Positions 24,400 to 31,728 of a stretch of 35,721 nt of DNA are shown here, piece by piece (within the stretch, counting starts at the first letter, position 1; the number at the start of each line of letters is the position of its first letter). Below the pieces are notes generated by a model, which saw only the letters and a list, made by a program, of their open reading frames with translations, made no database searches and was not told where the DNA came from. A program made the position numbers and the translations under genes. The stretch is from contig DCHR01000026.1 in NCBI GenBank assembly GCA_002315375.1, positions 1 through 35,721 of the forward strand, read 5' to 3'. Source of the DNA: Treponema sp. UBA1747. GTDB taxonomy: Bacteria > Spirochaetota > Spirochaetia > Treponematales > Treponemataceae.

Positions 24400-26391
24400 A
24401 TGACTCTGATTTTACAAGTTTTTTATACCCTTTTTTCCAGTGTCCTACTTTCTCTGGCAACCCCAAACGAAATCCTTAAATTTGGGTCTCCTTTTATAGC
24501 TTTTGCCGCCCTGATTCCATTTTATCTGGCTGTCAAAAAATCGCCGAATTTCTGGTTTGCAGCATTGCTTGGTTTCCTGCAGGCCTTTGTTACCCACATT
24601 TTATCCTCTTTCTGGCTTGCTTTCTTCAAGGATTTTGCACTTCTGACCTTAGGTGCCTCCGCTTTAGGAACAGGACTTATTGCATCCTTATTCGGTGCCT
24701 TGCTTTATGTTCCGTATTACACACAGAAACGAAAAAACAATCTGAATCTTCTTTCCATGTCCCAAAACAGGACCATAGCTTTCCGGATTTTCTGGTTTGC
24801 CGCCGTTTATACCGCCTATGAATGGTGTAAAAGTTCAGGCTTCCTGGGTTATCCATGGGGAACTCTTTCAGCCTGTATGTTCAGGGCCCGCATTTTTATG
24901 CAGCTGGCTGCTATTACAGGAACATATGGAATATCTTTCCTCACAGCTTTTTTTGCCGCTTTGATCGGCGAAGGTATCTTCCTTATTTATTCAGTCCCTG
25001 ATTTACCAGCAAAAAAAAGACTTTTTTCTTCTTTTCTGAATTGTACACGATTCTGGATTTGTTTATTTGCACTTTCTCTCTGTTACGGTGCCGTTCAATA
25101 CAATATTAAACGAACCCCTGTAAAAAAACTGACTTCGGTTTTTGTCCAGGCAAACGAAAATCCATGGGAATCCAAATCAGACAGAAATACAATTCTTCTA
25201 TGCGAAGAACTTTCTGAAGAAGGCTTAAAAGAGCTGAAGGAAGAAAATAAAACAGCAGACCTGATAATCTGGAGCGAAGGAATTTTAAGAACTGGTTTTC
25301 CTAAAGGCGAAAAACACTATCAGGATTACCCGAGAGAAAAATCTGTTGTTAAATTTGTAAAAGAACATAAAATCCCGCTTTTAACAGGCGGTTCTTATAT
25401 ACGCACCAGAAAAGACGGGACAAAAAAATTCTATAATGCAGCGGTTGTTTTCGATAAAGAAGGAAATTACCGGGGATATTACCCGAAAAATCATCTGGTT
25501 CCCTTTGCAGAAGTCATTCCATTTGATGAATTTCCGCCAATCCGCTCTTTTATGGAAAAAGTCATTGGAATTTCATCGGGCTGGACTCCCGGAGACCAGT
25601 ATACTTTCTTTGACATTCCCTGCCAGTGGTATGGAGAACCTGTTACAGAAACCGTAAAAGAATACAATCTGAACCAGAATTACAGCGAACAGAAGAAGGA
25701 AGATAATCTTCCTCCTACAGTAAAAATCAGTGCCCCAATCTGCTATGATGATGCTTTTCCCGATATTATGGGACCTTTGTGGAAGAACGGAACCGAGGTT
25801 TTCCTGAATCTGACAGATGATTCCTGGTCTTTGAGAGAATCAGCTGAAATCCAGCACTTTGTTGTAGCTTCATACAGGACAATTGAATACAGAACACCCC
25901 TTGTACGTACTACAAACGGCGGTTTATCCTGTGTAATTGATCCTGCAGGTAAAGTTCTTTATGAACTCCCTATGTTCCAGTCTACAAAAGGTGTTTTTGA
26001 TATTCCGGTATATAAAAGAAAGGAAACTGTGTACGCCAGATTCGGAAACTGGGTTCCGTTTATTCTGAACCTTTTCATTTTCTTTATACTCGCATGGGAG
26101 ATGCTTACTTTTGAAGCAGTGGAATATGTTTTCCCTGAAAAAGTAATTCTTTTACGCAAAAGCCGCAAAAAGTCAGAAAAGAAAACAGATAAAGACGAAA
26201 AGAAAAATAAATCTTCTGAAAAAGCAAAAAAATCAAAGAAGAAAGACTCAGGTAAGAAGGAAGAAAAGTCTTCAAAAAAAACAAAGAAGAAGTCAGACAA
26301 GAAAGACATCAAAAAATCCGAAAAGAAGTCTGATAAAAAAGAAACAAAGAAATCTGATAAAAAATCTTCCTCGAAAAAAGGTAAAAAATAA
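24400..26391 (+). CDS. lnt: Apolipoprotein N-acyltransferase with lysine-rich tail
   Basis: Lnt adds the third acyl chain to lipoproteins in the inner membrane. The N-terminal ~245 residues hold six or so membrane helices. The periplasmic nitrilase-fold domain follows, with the catalytic triad Glu293 (WSEG), Lys363 (PKNHLVPFAE) and Cys448 (APICYDDAF). A last membrane helix lies at about 550-568. Up to about residue 585 this is a normal Lnt; the final ~78 residues are almost only Lys, Ser, Asp and Glu ('KKSDKK' repeats), an unusual cytoplasmic tail. No ribosome binding site precedes the ATG, but the first helix begins at once after it, so a later start is unlikely. Four clear lipoprotein substrates are encoded in the window. 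The DEAD-box gene follows by six bases. Confidence 0.93.
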   Translation: MTLILQVFYTLFSSVLLSLATPNEILKFGSPFIAFAALIPFYLAVKKSPNFWFAALLGFLQAFVTHILSSFWLAFFKDFALLTLGASALGTGLIASLFGALLYVPYYTQKRKNNLNLLSMSQNRTIAFRIFWFAAVYTAYEWCKSSGFLGYPWGTLSACMFRARIFMQLAAITGTYGISFLTAFFAALIGEGIFLIYSVPDLPAKKRLFSSFLNCTRFWICLFALSLCYGAVQYNIKRTPVKKLTSVFVQANENPWESKSDRNTILLCEELSEEGLKELKEENKTADLIIWSEGILRTGFPKGEKHYQDYPREKSVVKFVKEHKIPLLTGGSYIRTRKDGTKKFYNAAVVFDKEGNYRGYYPKNHLVPFAEVIPFDEFPPIRSFMEKVIGISSGWTPGDQYTFFDIPCQWYGEPVTETVKEYNLNQNYSEQKKEDNLPPTVKISAPICYDDAFPDIMGPLWKNGTEVFLNLTDDSWSLRESAEIQHFVVASYRTIEYRTPLVRTTNGGLSCVIDPAGKVLYELPMFQSTKGVFDIPVYKRKETVYARFGNWVPFILNLFIFFILAWEMLTFEAVEYVFPEKVILLRKSRKKSEKKTDKDEKKNKSSEKAKKSKKKDSGKKEEKSSKKTKKKSDKKDIKKSEKKSDKKETKKSDKKSSSKKGKK

Positions 26392-26397
26392 ATCAAT

Positions 26398-27522
26398 ATG
26401 GAAGCAATTGAAAACGCATTTAATATTCTTTCAGAACCTGTAAAAGAAAAACTGAAAGTTCAGAATATCACTACCCCAACCGCCGTACAGAACAAACTGA
26501 TTCCCATGATTTTTGACAGGAAGAATGTTCTTTTTCAAAGCGAAACCGGAACAGGAAAGACCTTTGCATATCTTCTCCCACTGATTGAACATCTTGAAAG
26601 AGATACAGACAAGACTTCAGTAAAAATTGTGATTACAGCCCCGACTTTCGAACTGGCTTCACAGATCAACCTGGCAGCAAAATCAGTAACAGACCGCAAG
26701 ACAGCACTTTTCATTGGTGGCGCTCCACTAAAAAGGCAGATTGAAGTTTTGAAAGACAAACCTCAGATTGTAATCGGAACTCCTGCCCGCCTTGTGGAAC
26801 TTATTAACCTTAAAAAACTTAAGGTTTCAAATGCTCAGGCAATTGTTTTTGATGAAACAGACCGCATGGTAAAAAAAGAACTTATTGAAGCAACTTCTGA
26901 ACTCCGTAACTGCATGCCTGAAAACATCCAGATAATTGCCTGTTCAGCAACCATCAATCCCCAGGTTTCAAACTTCTTCACCGAAACTGAAAGTATTGTA
27001 ATGCCACAGGAAGATGTTCTTAAAAAGCGAATCACACACTGGGCAATCTACGCAGAATACAGAGACAAAATCGATACCTTGAGAAAGTTCCTTGCCGCAG
27101 AGAAACCTGGAAAAGCCCTTGTGTTCACAAGCCGCGCAGACCAGGTAGAAAACATTTATCAGAAGCTGAGGTTCAAGAAAGTTGACTGCATGGCACTTCA
27201 CGCAAAAGCCGACAAACAGCTCCGCAAGGCCGCCATCGATAAATTCCGCAGTGGTAAATGCCGCATCCTTATTACAAGTGATTTAAGTGCCCGCGGCTTA
27301 GACATCGCAAATGTAACACACGTAATCCAGATGGACCTGCCCCATGACGAAGACTTCTTTGTTCACCGCTCAGGACGTACAGCCCGTGCCGGAAAAACCG
27401 GAATTAACGTTTTGATTGGTGATGAATACGAAATGCACAAATTCGCACTCCTTGAAAAGAAGCTTGGCATCTGCGTTTATCCGAAAGAAATAATCGACGG
27501 AAAGGTCGTAGCACCCGAATAA
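26398..27522 (+). CDS. DEAD-box RNA helicase with DETD motif
   Basis: A 374-residue RNA helicase core with almost no extensions. Motifs: Q-motif Gln31 in 'PTAVQ', I SETGTGKT (48-55), Ia 'APTFELASQ', Ib 'TPARL', II DETD (152-155, usually DEAD), III CSAT (182-185), IV 'ALVFTSRADQVE', V 'TSDLSARGLDI' and VI 'HRSGRTARAG'. The substitution keeps both catalytic acids (Asp-Glu) and the last Asp, so ATPase activity is expected. Family members act in ribosome assembly or mRNA decay; the exact RNA is unknown. The ATG lies six bases after lnt with no good ribosome binding site, so coupling is likely. Confidence 0.92.
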   Translation: MEAIENAFNILSEPVKEKLKVQNITTPTAVQNKLIPMIFDRKNVLFQSETGTGKTFAYLLPLIEHLERDTDKTSVKIVITAPTFELASQINLAAKSVTDRKTALFIGGAPLKRQIEVLKDKPQIVIGTPARLVELINLKKLKVSNAQAIVFDETDRMVKKELIEATSELRNCMPENIQIIACSATINPQVSNFFTETESIVMPQEDVLKKRITHWAIYAEYRDKIDTLRKFLAAEKPGKALVFTSRADQVENIYQKLRFKKVDCMALHAKADKQLRKAAIDKFRSGKCRILITSDLSARGLDIANVTHVIQMDLPHDEDFFVHRSGRTARAGKTGINVLIGDEYEMHKFALLEKKLGICVYPKEIIDGKVVAPE

Positions 27523-27597
27523 ACTCAAAATTTATTAAGGGCGTTTCACCAAACTCAACAATTTTTATCCGAAAAAAAATCCTATTTATTCAGGAAT

Positions 27598-27624
27598 AAA
27601 AAAACCTCCGGCATAAACCGGAGG
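27598..27624 (-). terminator. Terminator of the hook operon
   Basis: On the minus strand: CCTCCGG (27624-27618), six-base loop, CCGGAGG (27611-27605), then seven T. It lies 36 bases after the flgE stop. In the rightward direction the same hairpin is followed by a weaker T-rich stretch, so it may also end the lnt-helicase transcript. Confidence 0.88.
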
Positions 27625-27636
27625 CTTTCTATTTTA

Positions 27637-27653
27637 ACGGCTAGTTCAGCCGT
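27637..27653. other. Small extra hairpin between flgE stop and terminator
   Basis: ACGGCT (27637-27642) pairs with AGCCGT (27648-27653) around AGTTC. It has no T-run and so is not a terminator by itself; it might protect the 3' end of the flgE mRNA. Confidence 0.35.
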
Positions 27654-27659
27654 CCGTTA

Positions 27660-29051
27660 TTAGCGTTTCAAGCTCAGAACTGTTTCCAGAAGTGTATCTG
27701 CTGTCTGGATTGTCTTGGCGTTAGACTGGAATCCGCGCTGTGTTACGATCATGTCTGTCATCTGTTCAGAAAGGTCAACGTTTGACATTTCCAATGCGCC
27801 TGCCAGAAGTGAACCGCGTCCTGCTGTTCCTGATTCACCGATACGTGCCATACCAGAGTTGATTGATTCCATGTAAGTATTGTCACCGGCTTTTTCAAGG
27901 CCCTGGTTGTTTGTAAAGGTTGCAAGAGCAATCTGTCCGATTGTGCGGTTTGTTCCGTTTGAATAAACACCAGTAATTACACCACTTGAATCAATTTTGA
28001 ATGTATCAAGATATCCAAGTGTATATCCGTCCTGGTAGAAACCTTTGGTTGTTGATTTAGAAGAAGACTGAGTAATTGTATCAACTGCAGATCCAATTGT
28101 TCCCATATTAATATTAATTGTCTGACGGTAAGGATTTCCGTTTTCATCTGCATTTGAATTAGGAACTGTGTAAGAAGCCTGAAGAATAGCCTGTCCTTCA
28201 GGATTTGTTACGTTACCTGCTGTATCTGTAATACTTTCAAGGAGACCGTAATTGTCAAAGTTTACCAGGAAAGTATTTTCCATTCCGTCAGTTGTTCCAA
28301 GACCGATTCTTGTCTGTGTGAAATCAGCATTGTTTTCATCAACATTTACTGTAGCCTGCCACTGGTTAGGATTTCCTACAACGCGGCGGAAAGAAATTGA
28401 AAGAAGATGTTCATTACCAAAGCTGTCATAAATCTTCTGTTCTGTATTCCATGTTCCCTTAGCAATATCAGCTTCATTTGCACCTTCAAGAATTTCAGGT
28501 GTATTTTTATTAAGGTTACATGCATATTTTACATTTGATGTTTCCTTTGCAGGATCTTTTGATCCAACAGGGATTGTAAGGTCTGTTGGAGTAGCAGCTG
28601 TCTGTACAACCATTTCTCCGTCCATTTCACGGGCCATCCAACCCTGAACTCTAAGACCGTTTGATGGGTTTACCAGAGTTCCGTTCATATCGAGAGAGAA
28701 AGCACCATTACGTGTGTAGAAAGATTCTTCACCATTTTTCAGAATGAAGAAACCGTTTCCCTGAATAGCCAGGTCAGTTGTAATACCTGTTGACTGAAGG
28801 TTTCCCTGTGTGAATACATTGTCAATTGAAGCAACAGTCATACCAAGTCCAACTTCTTTAGGATTTACACCACCAACTTCATCTGTTGGACGTGCAGCAC
28901 CACTCATCTGCTGGCTGATCATATCCTGGAAGTTTACGCGTCCGCGTTTGAAACCTACAGTGTTTACGTTTGAAATGTTGTTTCCAATTACATCCATGCG
29001 TGTCTGGTGATTCTGAAGTCCTGAAACGCCTGAATAAAGTGATCTCATCAT
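27660..29051 (-). CDS. flgE: Flagellar hook protein FlgE
   Basis: FlgE builds the hook that joins the periplasmic flagellar filament to the motor. The N-terminus 'MMRSLYSGVSGLQNHQTRM' and 'NNISNVNTVGFKR', and the C-terminus 'EMSNVDLSEQMTDMIVTQRGFQSNAKTI' are the conserved rod/hook coiled-coil ends; 463 residues is usual. The single cysteine is Cys178 ('KYACNLN') and Lys165 lies in 'VGSKD'. These are the numbers and residues that form the inter-subunit lysinoalanine cross-link in Treponema denticola FlgE, so the hook is very likely covalently cross-linked here too. The ATG pair at 29051 has GAGAGG upstream. It follows flgD by 35 bases and is followed by a terminator rather than by flbD and mot genes. 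Confidence 0.97.
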   Translation of the reverse strand: MMRSLYSGVSGLQNHQTRMDVIGNNISNVNTVGFKRGRVNFQDMISQQMSGAARPTDEVGGVNPKEVGLGMTVASIDNVFTQGNLQSTGITTDLAIQGNGFFILKNGEESFYTRNGAFSLDMNGTLVNPSNGLRVQGWMAREMDGEMVVQTAATPTDLTIPVGSKDPAKETSNVKYACNLNKNTPEILEGANEADIAKGTWNTEQKIYDSFGNEHLLSISFRRVVGNPNQWQATVNVDENNADFTQTRIGLGTTDGMENTFLVNFDNYGLLESITDTAGNVTNPEGQAILQASYTVPNSNADENGNPYRQTININMGTIGSAVDTITQSSSKSTTKGFYQDGYTLGYLDTFKIDSSGVITGVYSNGTNRTIGQIALATFTNNQGLEKAGDNTYMESINSGMARIGESGTAGRGSLLAGALEMSNVDLSEQMTDMIVTQRGFQSNAKTIQTADTLLETVLSLKR

Positions 29052-29086
29052 ATGTCTTTACCTCTCGATTATTATTAACTCTTTAA

Positions 29087-29527
29087 TTAGTTGCCGTAGA
29101 TTGCGGCAATCTGGTCCATATTGTAGTACATGCCGTTTACCATAATCTGTGGATTTTCTCCACGGGTTGCAGCTTCTACAATTCCTGTTGTGGTTGTATC
29201 CCCAACATTAAGCTCAACTGTTTTACCCAGTGTTGAGAATGCTTCCTGACTGTTCATCATTGAAGCAAGTCTTGTAAATGATGTAGACATATTTGTCATC
29301 TGTTCCAGAGAGCTGAACTGAGCCATCTGTGAAATGAACTGTGTGTCTTCCATCGGGCTTGTAGGATCCTGATTCTGGAGCTGTGTAATCAGAAGCTTAA
29401 GAAAATCATCTTTTCCAAGTTCGCTTGTTTTTACACGTCCATTCTGCTGGTTCTGTTTGTTATAGGTATTTACTGCATTTTCAACAGCAAATTTTTCACC
29501 TACATTCATTGTTGTATTAATATCCAT
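29087..29527 (-). CDS. flgD: Flagellar hook-cap protein FlgD (short form)
   Basis: FlgD caps the growing hook and directs FlgE assembly. The conserved N-terminal region is clear: 'GKDDFLKLLITQLQNQDPTSPMEDTQFISQMAQFSSLEQM' spans about residues 38-78. After it comes a short beta region ('LGKTVELNV', 'GIVEAA', 'MVNGMYYNMDQIAAIYG'). The chain has 146 residues against 231 in E. coli and lacks the Ig-like domain, as in other short FlgD proteins. I chose ATG 29527 because AAAAGGGG lies five bases upstream; an in-frame ATG at 29554 has no ribosome binding site. It sits between fliK and flgE in the usual order. Confidence 0.93.
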   Translation of the reverse strand: MDINTTMNVGEKFAVENAVNTYNKQNQQNGRVKTSELGKDDFLKLLITQLQNQDPTSPMEDTQFISQMAQFSSLEQMTNMSTSFTRLASMMNSQEAFSTLGKTVELNVGDTTTTGIVEAATRGENPQIMVNGMYYNMDQIAAIYGN

Positions 29528-29584
29528 ACACACCCCTTTTCCGGCTGCTCCCATCCATGCAGCTCACTTTTTATTTGTCGGCAT

Positions 29585-30955
29585 TTAAGCCACAATGTTT
29601 ATTCCATTTTTCGAAATTTCTGAATATTCTTCAGAATAATTCGAATAATCAAAATCCGAAGTTTCCTGGCTCAAAGATCCATATTCTCTTCTTGCAAAAA
29701 ACATATTCTGTTCATGCTGATTCTGTTCCGCAAACTGCTGCCCTGAACTGTTTCCGGAATTATTGTAAGAAACTTCAAATGATGCATTTTCATATCCGTT
29801 CTTTACAAAAGCTTCACGAAGACTTTCAGCATTATTTTTGAACACTTCAAGAGCTTCTTTTGTATTTACAACGATATGTCCGGTAATTTTGTCTCCGTCC
29901 AGAGATAAAGTCATTTTTACGCTGCCAATATCATCCGGATGAAGAACAAGATTTATTGTTCCCTTATTGTTGTCTTTAAGTACAATATTTCCTGTCTGTA
30001 CAATTTCAGAAGCATTTGCCTGAATCTGGTTATTGAGCATTGCCTGGAATGTTGAACCGTCACTTGCAGAAACCTGGGCATTTGCTGAAAGAACATTTGA
30101 GTTTGTCTGACTCTGTGCTGACTGAAGATTCATTTCAATAGTTGCACTGTCATTTCCAGTCATTGTGACTTTCATTTTAGGCTCGGCATTGTCTTTTACA
30201 GTATTTTCAGACTGAGGTTTTTCTATTCTTAAATCTGTAACGCTGATTTTTTCCTTGAGCTTCAGATTACTGTCAGTTTTCTCTTTACCGGCAGATAATT
30301 CACTGTTCTGTCCCTTTGAAAGTTCAAAGAGAAAATCTTCAGGATTTTCAACAGACTTATTCTGAGCAGATTCCAGCGCTAAAGCTTCGTCAGATACGAT
30401 TTCAAAATCGAAATCTTCCACTGAAACAGTTTTTTTACCCTGAGACAATAAACTGATTCTTTCTTCATCATCCTGACTGGCGATTTTATCCAGGAGATTA
30501 TTTGAAATATCCCCTATTGAAGATACTTTCTCGCTTTTCTGGTCAGGATTTGTAGCATTCTGATTTTCTTCTTTCACAAGATTCAGAACTGAATAAACAA
30601 GATTTTCTGGCTTAGGAGCATTTTCCTTTTCTTCGCTCTCATGAACAGAATCCTTTTTTTCAGTTTTCCCGTATTCATTCACTTTATCCTGATCTGAATT
30701 ACGGATTTTATCTGTGGAATTTTCTTTTTCAGAATCCTTTACTGAAGAAACATTTTCATCTTTTTGAATTTTTGTTTTTTCTGATTCTCTGCTGTACTTT
30801 TCAACTTCAGAACTCTGATTTTCAGAAGAAATACCGGCCAGAAGTTCACTAAAAGACTTCCCGTTGCGGGGACTTTCATGAACAGATTCTGAGAATGCGA
30901 TATTTTTCTGTAAATCAGGTTGTTTAACAGCAACCAGAATTTCAGTAAGTTCCAT
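29585..30955 (-). CDS. fliK: Flagellar hook-length control protein FliK
   Basis: FliK measures hook length and switches export from hook to filament proteins. The C-terminal domain is diagnostic: 'INLVLHPDDIGSVKMTLSLDGDKITGHIVV' (about 334-363), then a helix 'EALEVFKNNAESLREAFVKNG'. The N-terminal ~300 residues are low-complexity, rich in Ser, Glu, Lys and Asn, as expected for the flexible ruler part, and the tail is Gln/Asn-rich. In Borrelia the equivalent position is flbC and in Treponema tap1. The ATG at 30955 has no ribosome binding site, and a sigma-28-like promoter ends only eight bases upstream, so the message may be nearly leaderless. Confidence 0.88.
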   Translation of the reverse strand: MELTEILVAVKQPDLQKNIAFSESVHESPRNGKSFSELLAGISSENQSSEVEKYSRESEKTKIQKDENVSSVKDSEKENSTDKIRNSDQDKVNEYGKTEKKDSVHESEEKENAPKPENLVYSVLNLVKEENQNATNPDQKSEKVSSIGDISNNLLDKIASQDDEERISLLSQGKKTVSVEDFDFEIVSDEALALESAQNKSVENPEDFLFELSKGQNSELSAGKEKTDSNLKLKEKISVTDLRIEKPQSENTVKDNAEPKMKVTMTGNDSATIEMNLQSAQSQTNSNVLSANAQVSASDGSTFQAMLNNQIQANASEIVQTGNIVLKDNNKGTINLVLHPDDIGSVKMTLSLDGDKITGHIVVNTKEALEVFKNNAESLREAFVKNGYENASFEVSYNNSGNSSGQQFAEQNQHEQNMFFARREYGSLSQETSDFDYSNYSEEYSEISKNGINIVA

Positions 30956-30963
30956 ACTGAAAT

Positions 30964-30990
30964 CATCGGTAAAAAAAAATTATTGTTTAG
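30964..30990 (-). promoter_or_regulatory. Sigma-28-like promoter of the hook operon
   Basis: On the minus strand TAAACAAT (30990-30983), 11 bases, ACCGATGA (30971-30964). The FliA/sigma-28 consensus is TAAAGTTT-N11-GCCGATAA, so TAAA and CCGAT are exact and the spacing is exact. It lies downstream of the flbB terminator and directly before fliK. Transcription would start around 30957-30960, within a few bases of the fliK ATG. Confidence 0.6.
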
Positions 30991-31033
30991 GAAAATATAT
31001 TTTCTGATTGAGATGTTTTAATTAAAAACAGGC

Positions 31034-31060
31034 AAAAAAAAAGAGCCGGCTAACCGGCTC
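31034..31060 (-). terminator. Terminator after flbB
   Basis: On the minus strand: GAGCCGG (31060-31054), loop TTAG, CCGGCTC (31049-31043), then nine T. It lies 22 bases past the flbB stop and separates flbB from fliK. Confidence 0.92.
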
Positions 31061-31082
31061 AATTACTTATCTGTTCAGGTTT

Positions 31083-31706
31083 CTATTCAAGATTTTCAGG
31101 TTTACTGAGCATTTTCCTCTGGATTTCCGCAGCACGATCAGCCGGCATGAGAGAAAGCCAGTAGGCACCCATAGACATTGTTCCATTCTGTTCAGCCAGT
31201 TCTTCAACTCTTCTCAGAACATCGATACAAGTCTGATCATCAAGAGCTTTAAGAATTTCCACGGCATTTTCAGGACGCATACCATTAAGGTTTTCAGCAA
31301 TCTGAGTAATATTTACGTTTTTTTCGTTATATTTGTTTACAGTCTGATCAAAAGTTTTTTCGCGTTCTTCCTGGTTCTTTTCGCGTTCCTGAAGTTCTAC
31401 AGCAACCTTTTCATTCTGTTTTTCGATTTCAGAAATATCAGTTTCCCGTTTATCCAGTTCTTCCTTAAAGATATCCAGTGCTTCCCGCTGTTTTGCCAGT
31501 CTGTCAGCATCAAGATCTCCGGTAACAGGTTTACTCTGTGTTGTTGTAACGGAGGTTTGTGGTTCTTTTCCAAACAACTTATATACAGGAGAAAAAAGTG
31601 AGTTTACATGAATCAATCCCAGGAAATTGAACCATAAAAGTCCCCCCAGAATCAGAATAACAATAATGATAAGTAAAACTATCGATTTTCCAACACCCTT
31701 TGCCAT
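31083..31706 (-). CDS. flbB: Periplasmic flagellar collar protein FlbB
   Basis: A 207-residue protein: one N-terminal membrane helix (about 8-32), a short linker, a coiled coil (about 68-128, 'LDKRETDISEIEKQNEKVA') and a C-terminal MgtE-N/MotE-like helical domain (about 130-200, 'MRPENAVEILKALDDQTCIDVL', 'ADRAAEIQRKM'). This layout and length match Borrelia FlbB (about 205 residues), the scaffold of the collar around the periplasmic flagellar motor. In Borrelia flbB sits between fliJ (flbA) and the fliK-like gene; here fliK is next downstream but behind a terminator, and hexokinase is upstream by 22 bases. A GGGG site precedes the ATG. Confidence 0.85.
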   Translation of the reverse strand: MAKGVGKSIVLLIIIVILILGGLLWFNFLGLIHVNSLFSPVYKLFGKEPQTSVTTTQSKPVTGDLDADRLAKQREALDIFKEELDKRETDISEIEKQNEKVAVELQEREKNQEEREKTFDQTVNKYNEKNVNITQIAENLNGMRPENAVEILKALDDQTCIDVLRRVEELAEQNGTMSMGAYWLSLMPADRAAEIQRKMLSKPENLE

Positions 31707-31728
31707 TTTTTTCCCCTGAAACTTTTAA

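Noticed and set aside
25959..26396. Antisense Phe/Ser-rich frame opposite the lnt tail
   Set aside because: It is the reverse reading of the Lys/Ser repeat; no start signals.
29528..29554. Nine-residue N-terminal extension of FlgD
   Set aside because: The ATG at 29554 lacks a ribosome binding site, while ATG 29527 has AAAAGGGG five bases upstream.
30739..30966. Alternative minus-strand frame over the fliK start
   Set aside because: It is a shifted reading of the fliK N-terminus with no homology and would end early.
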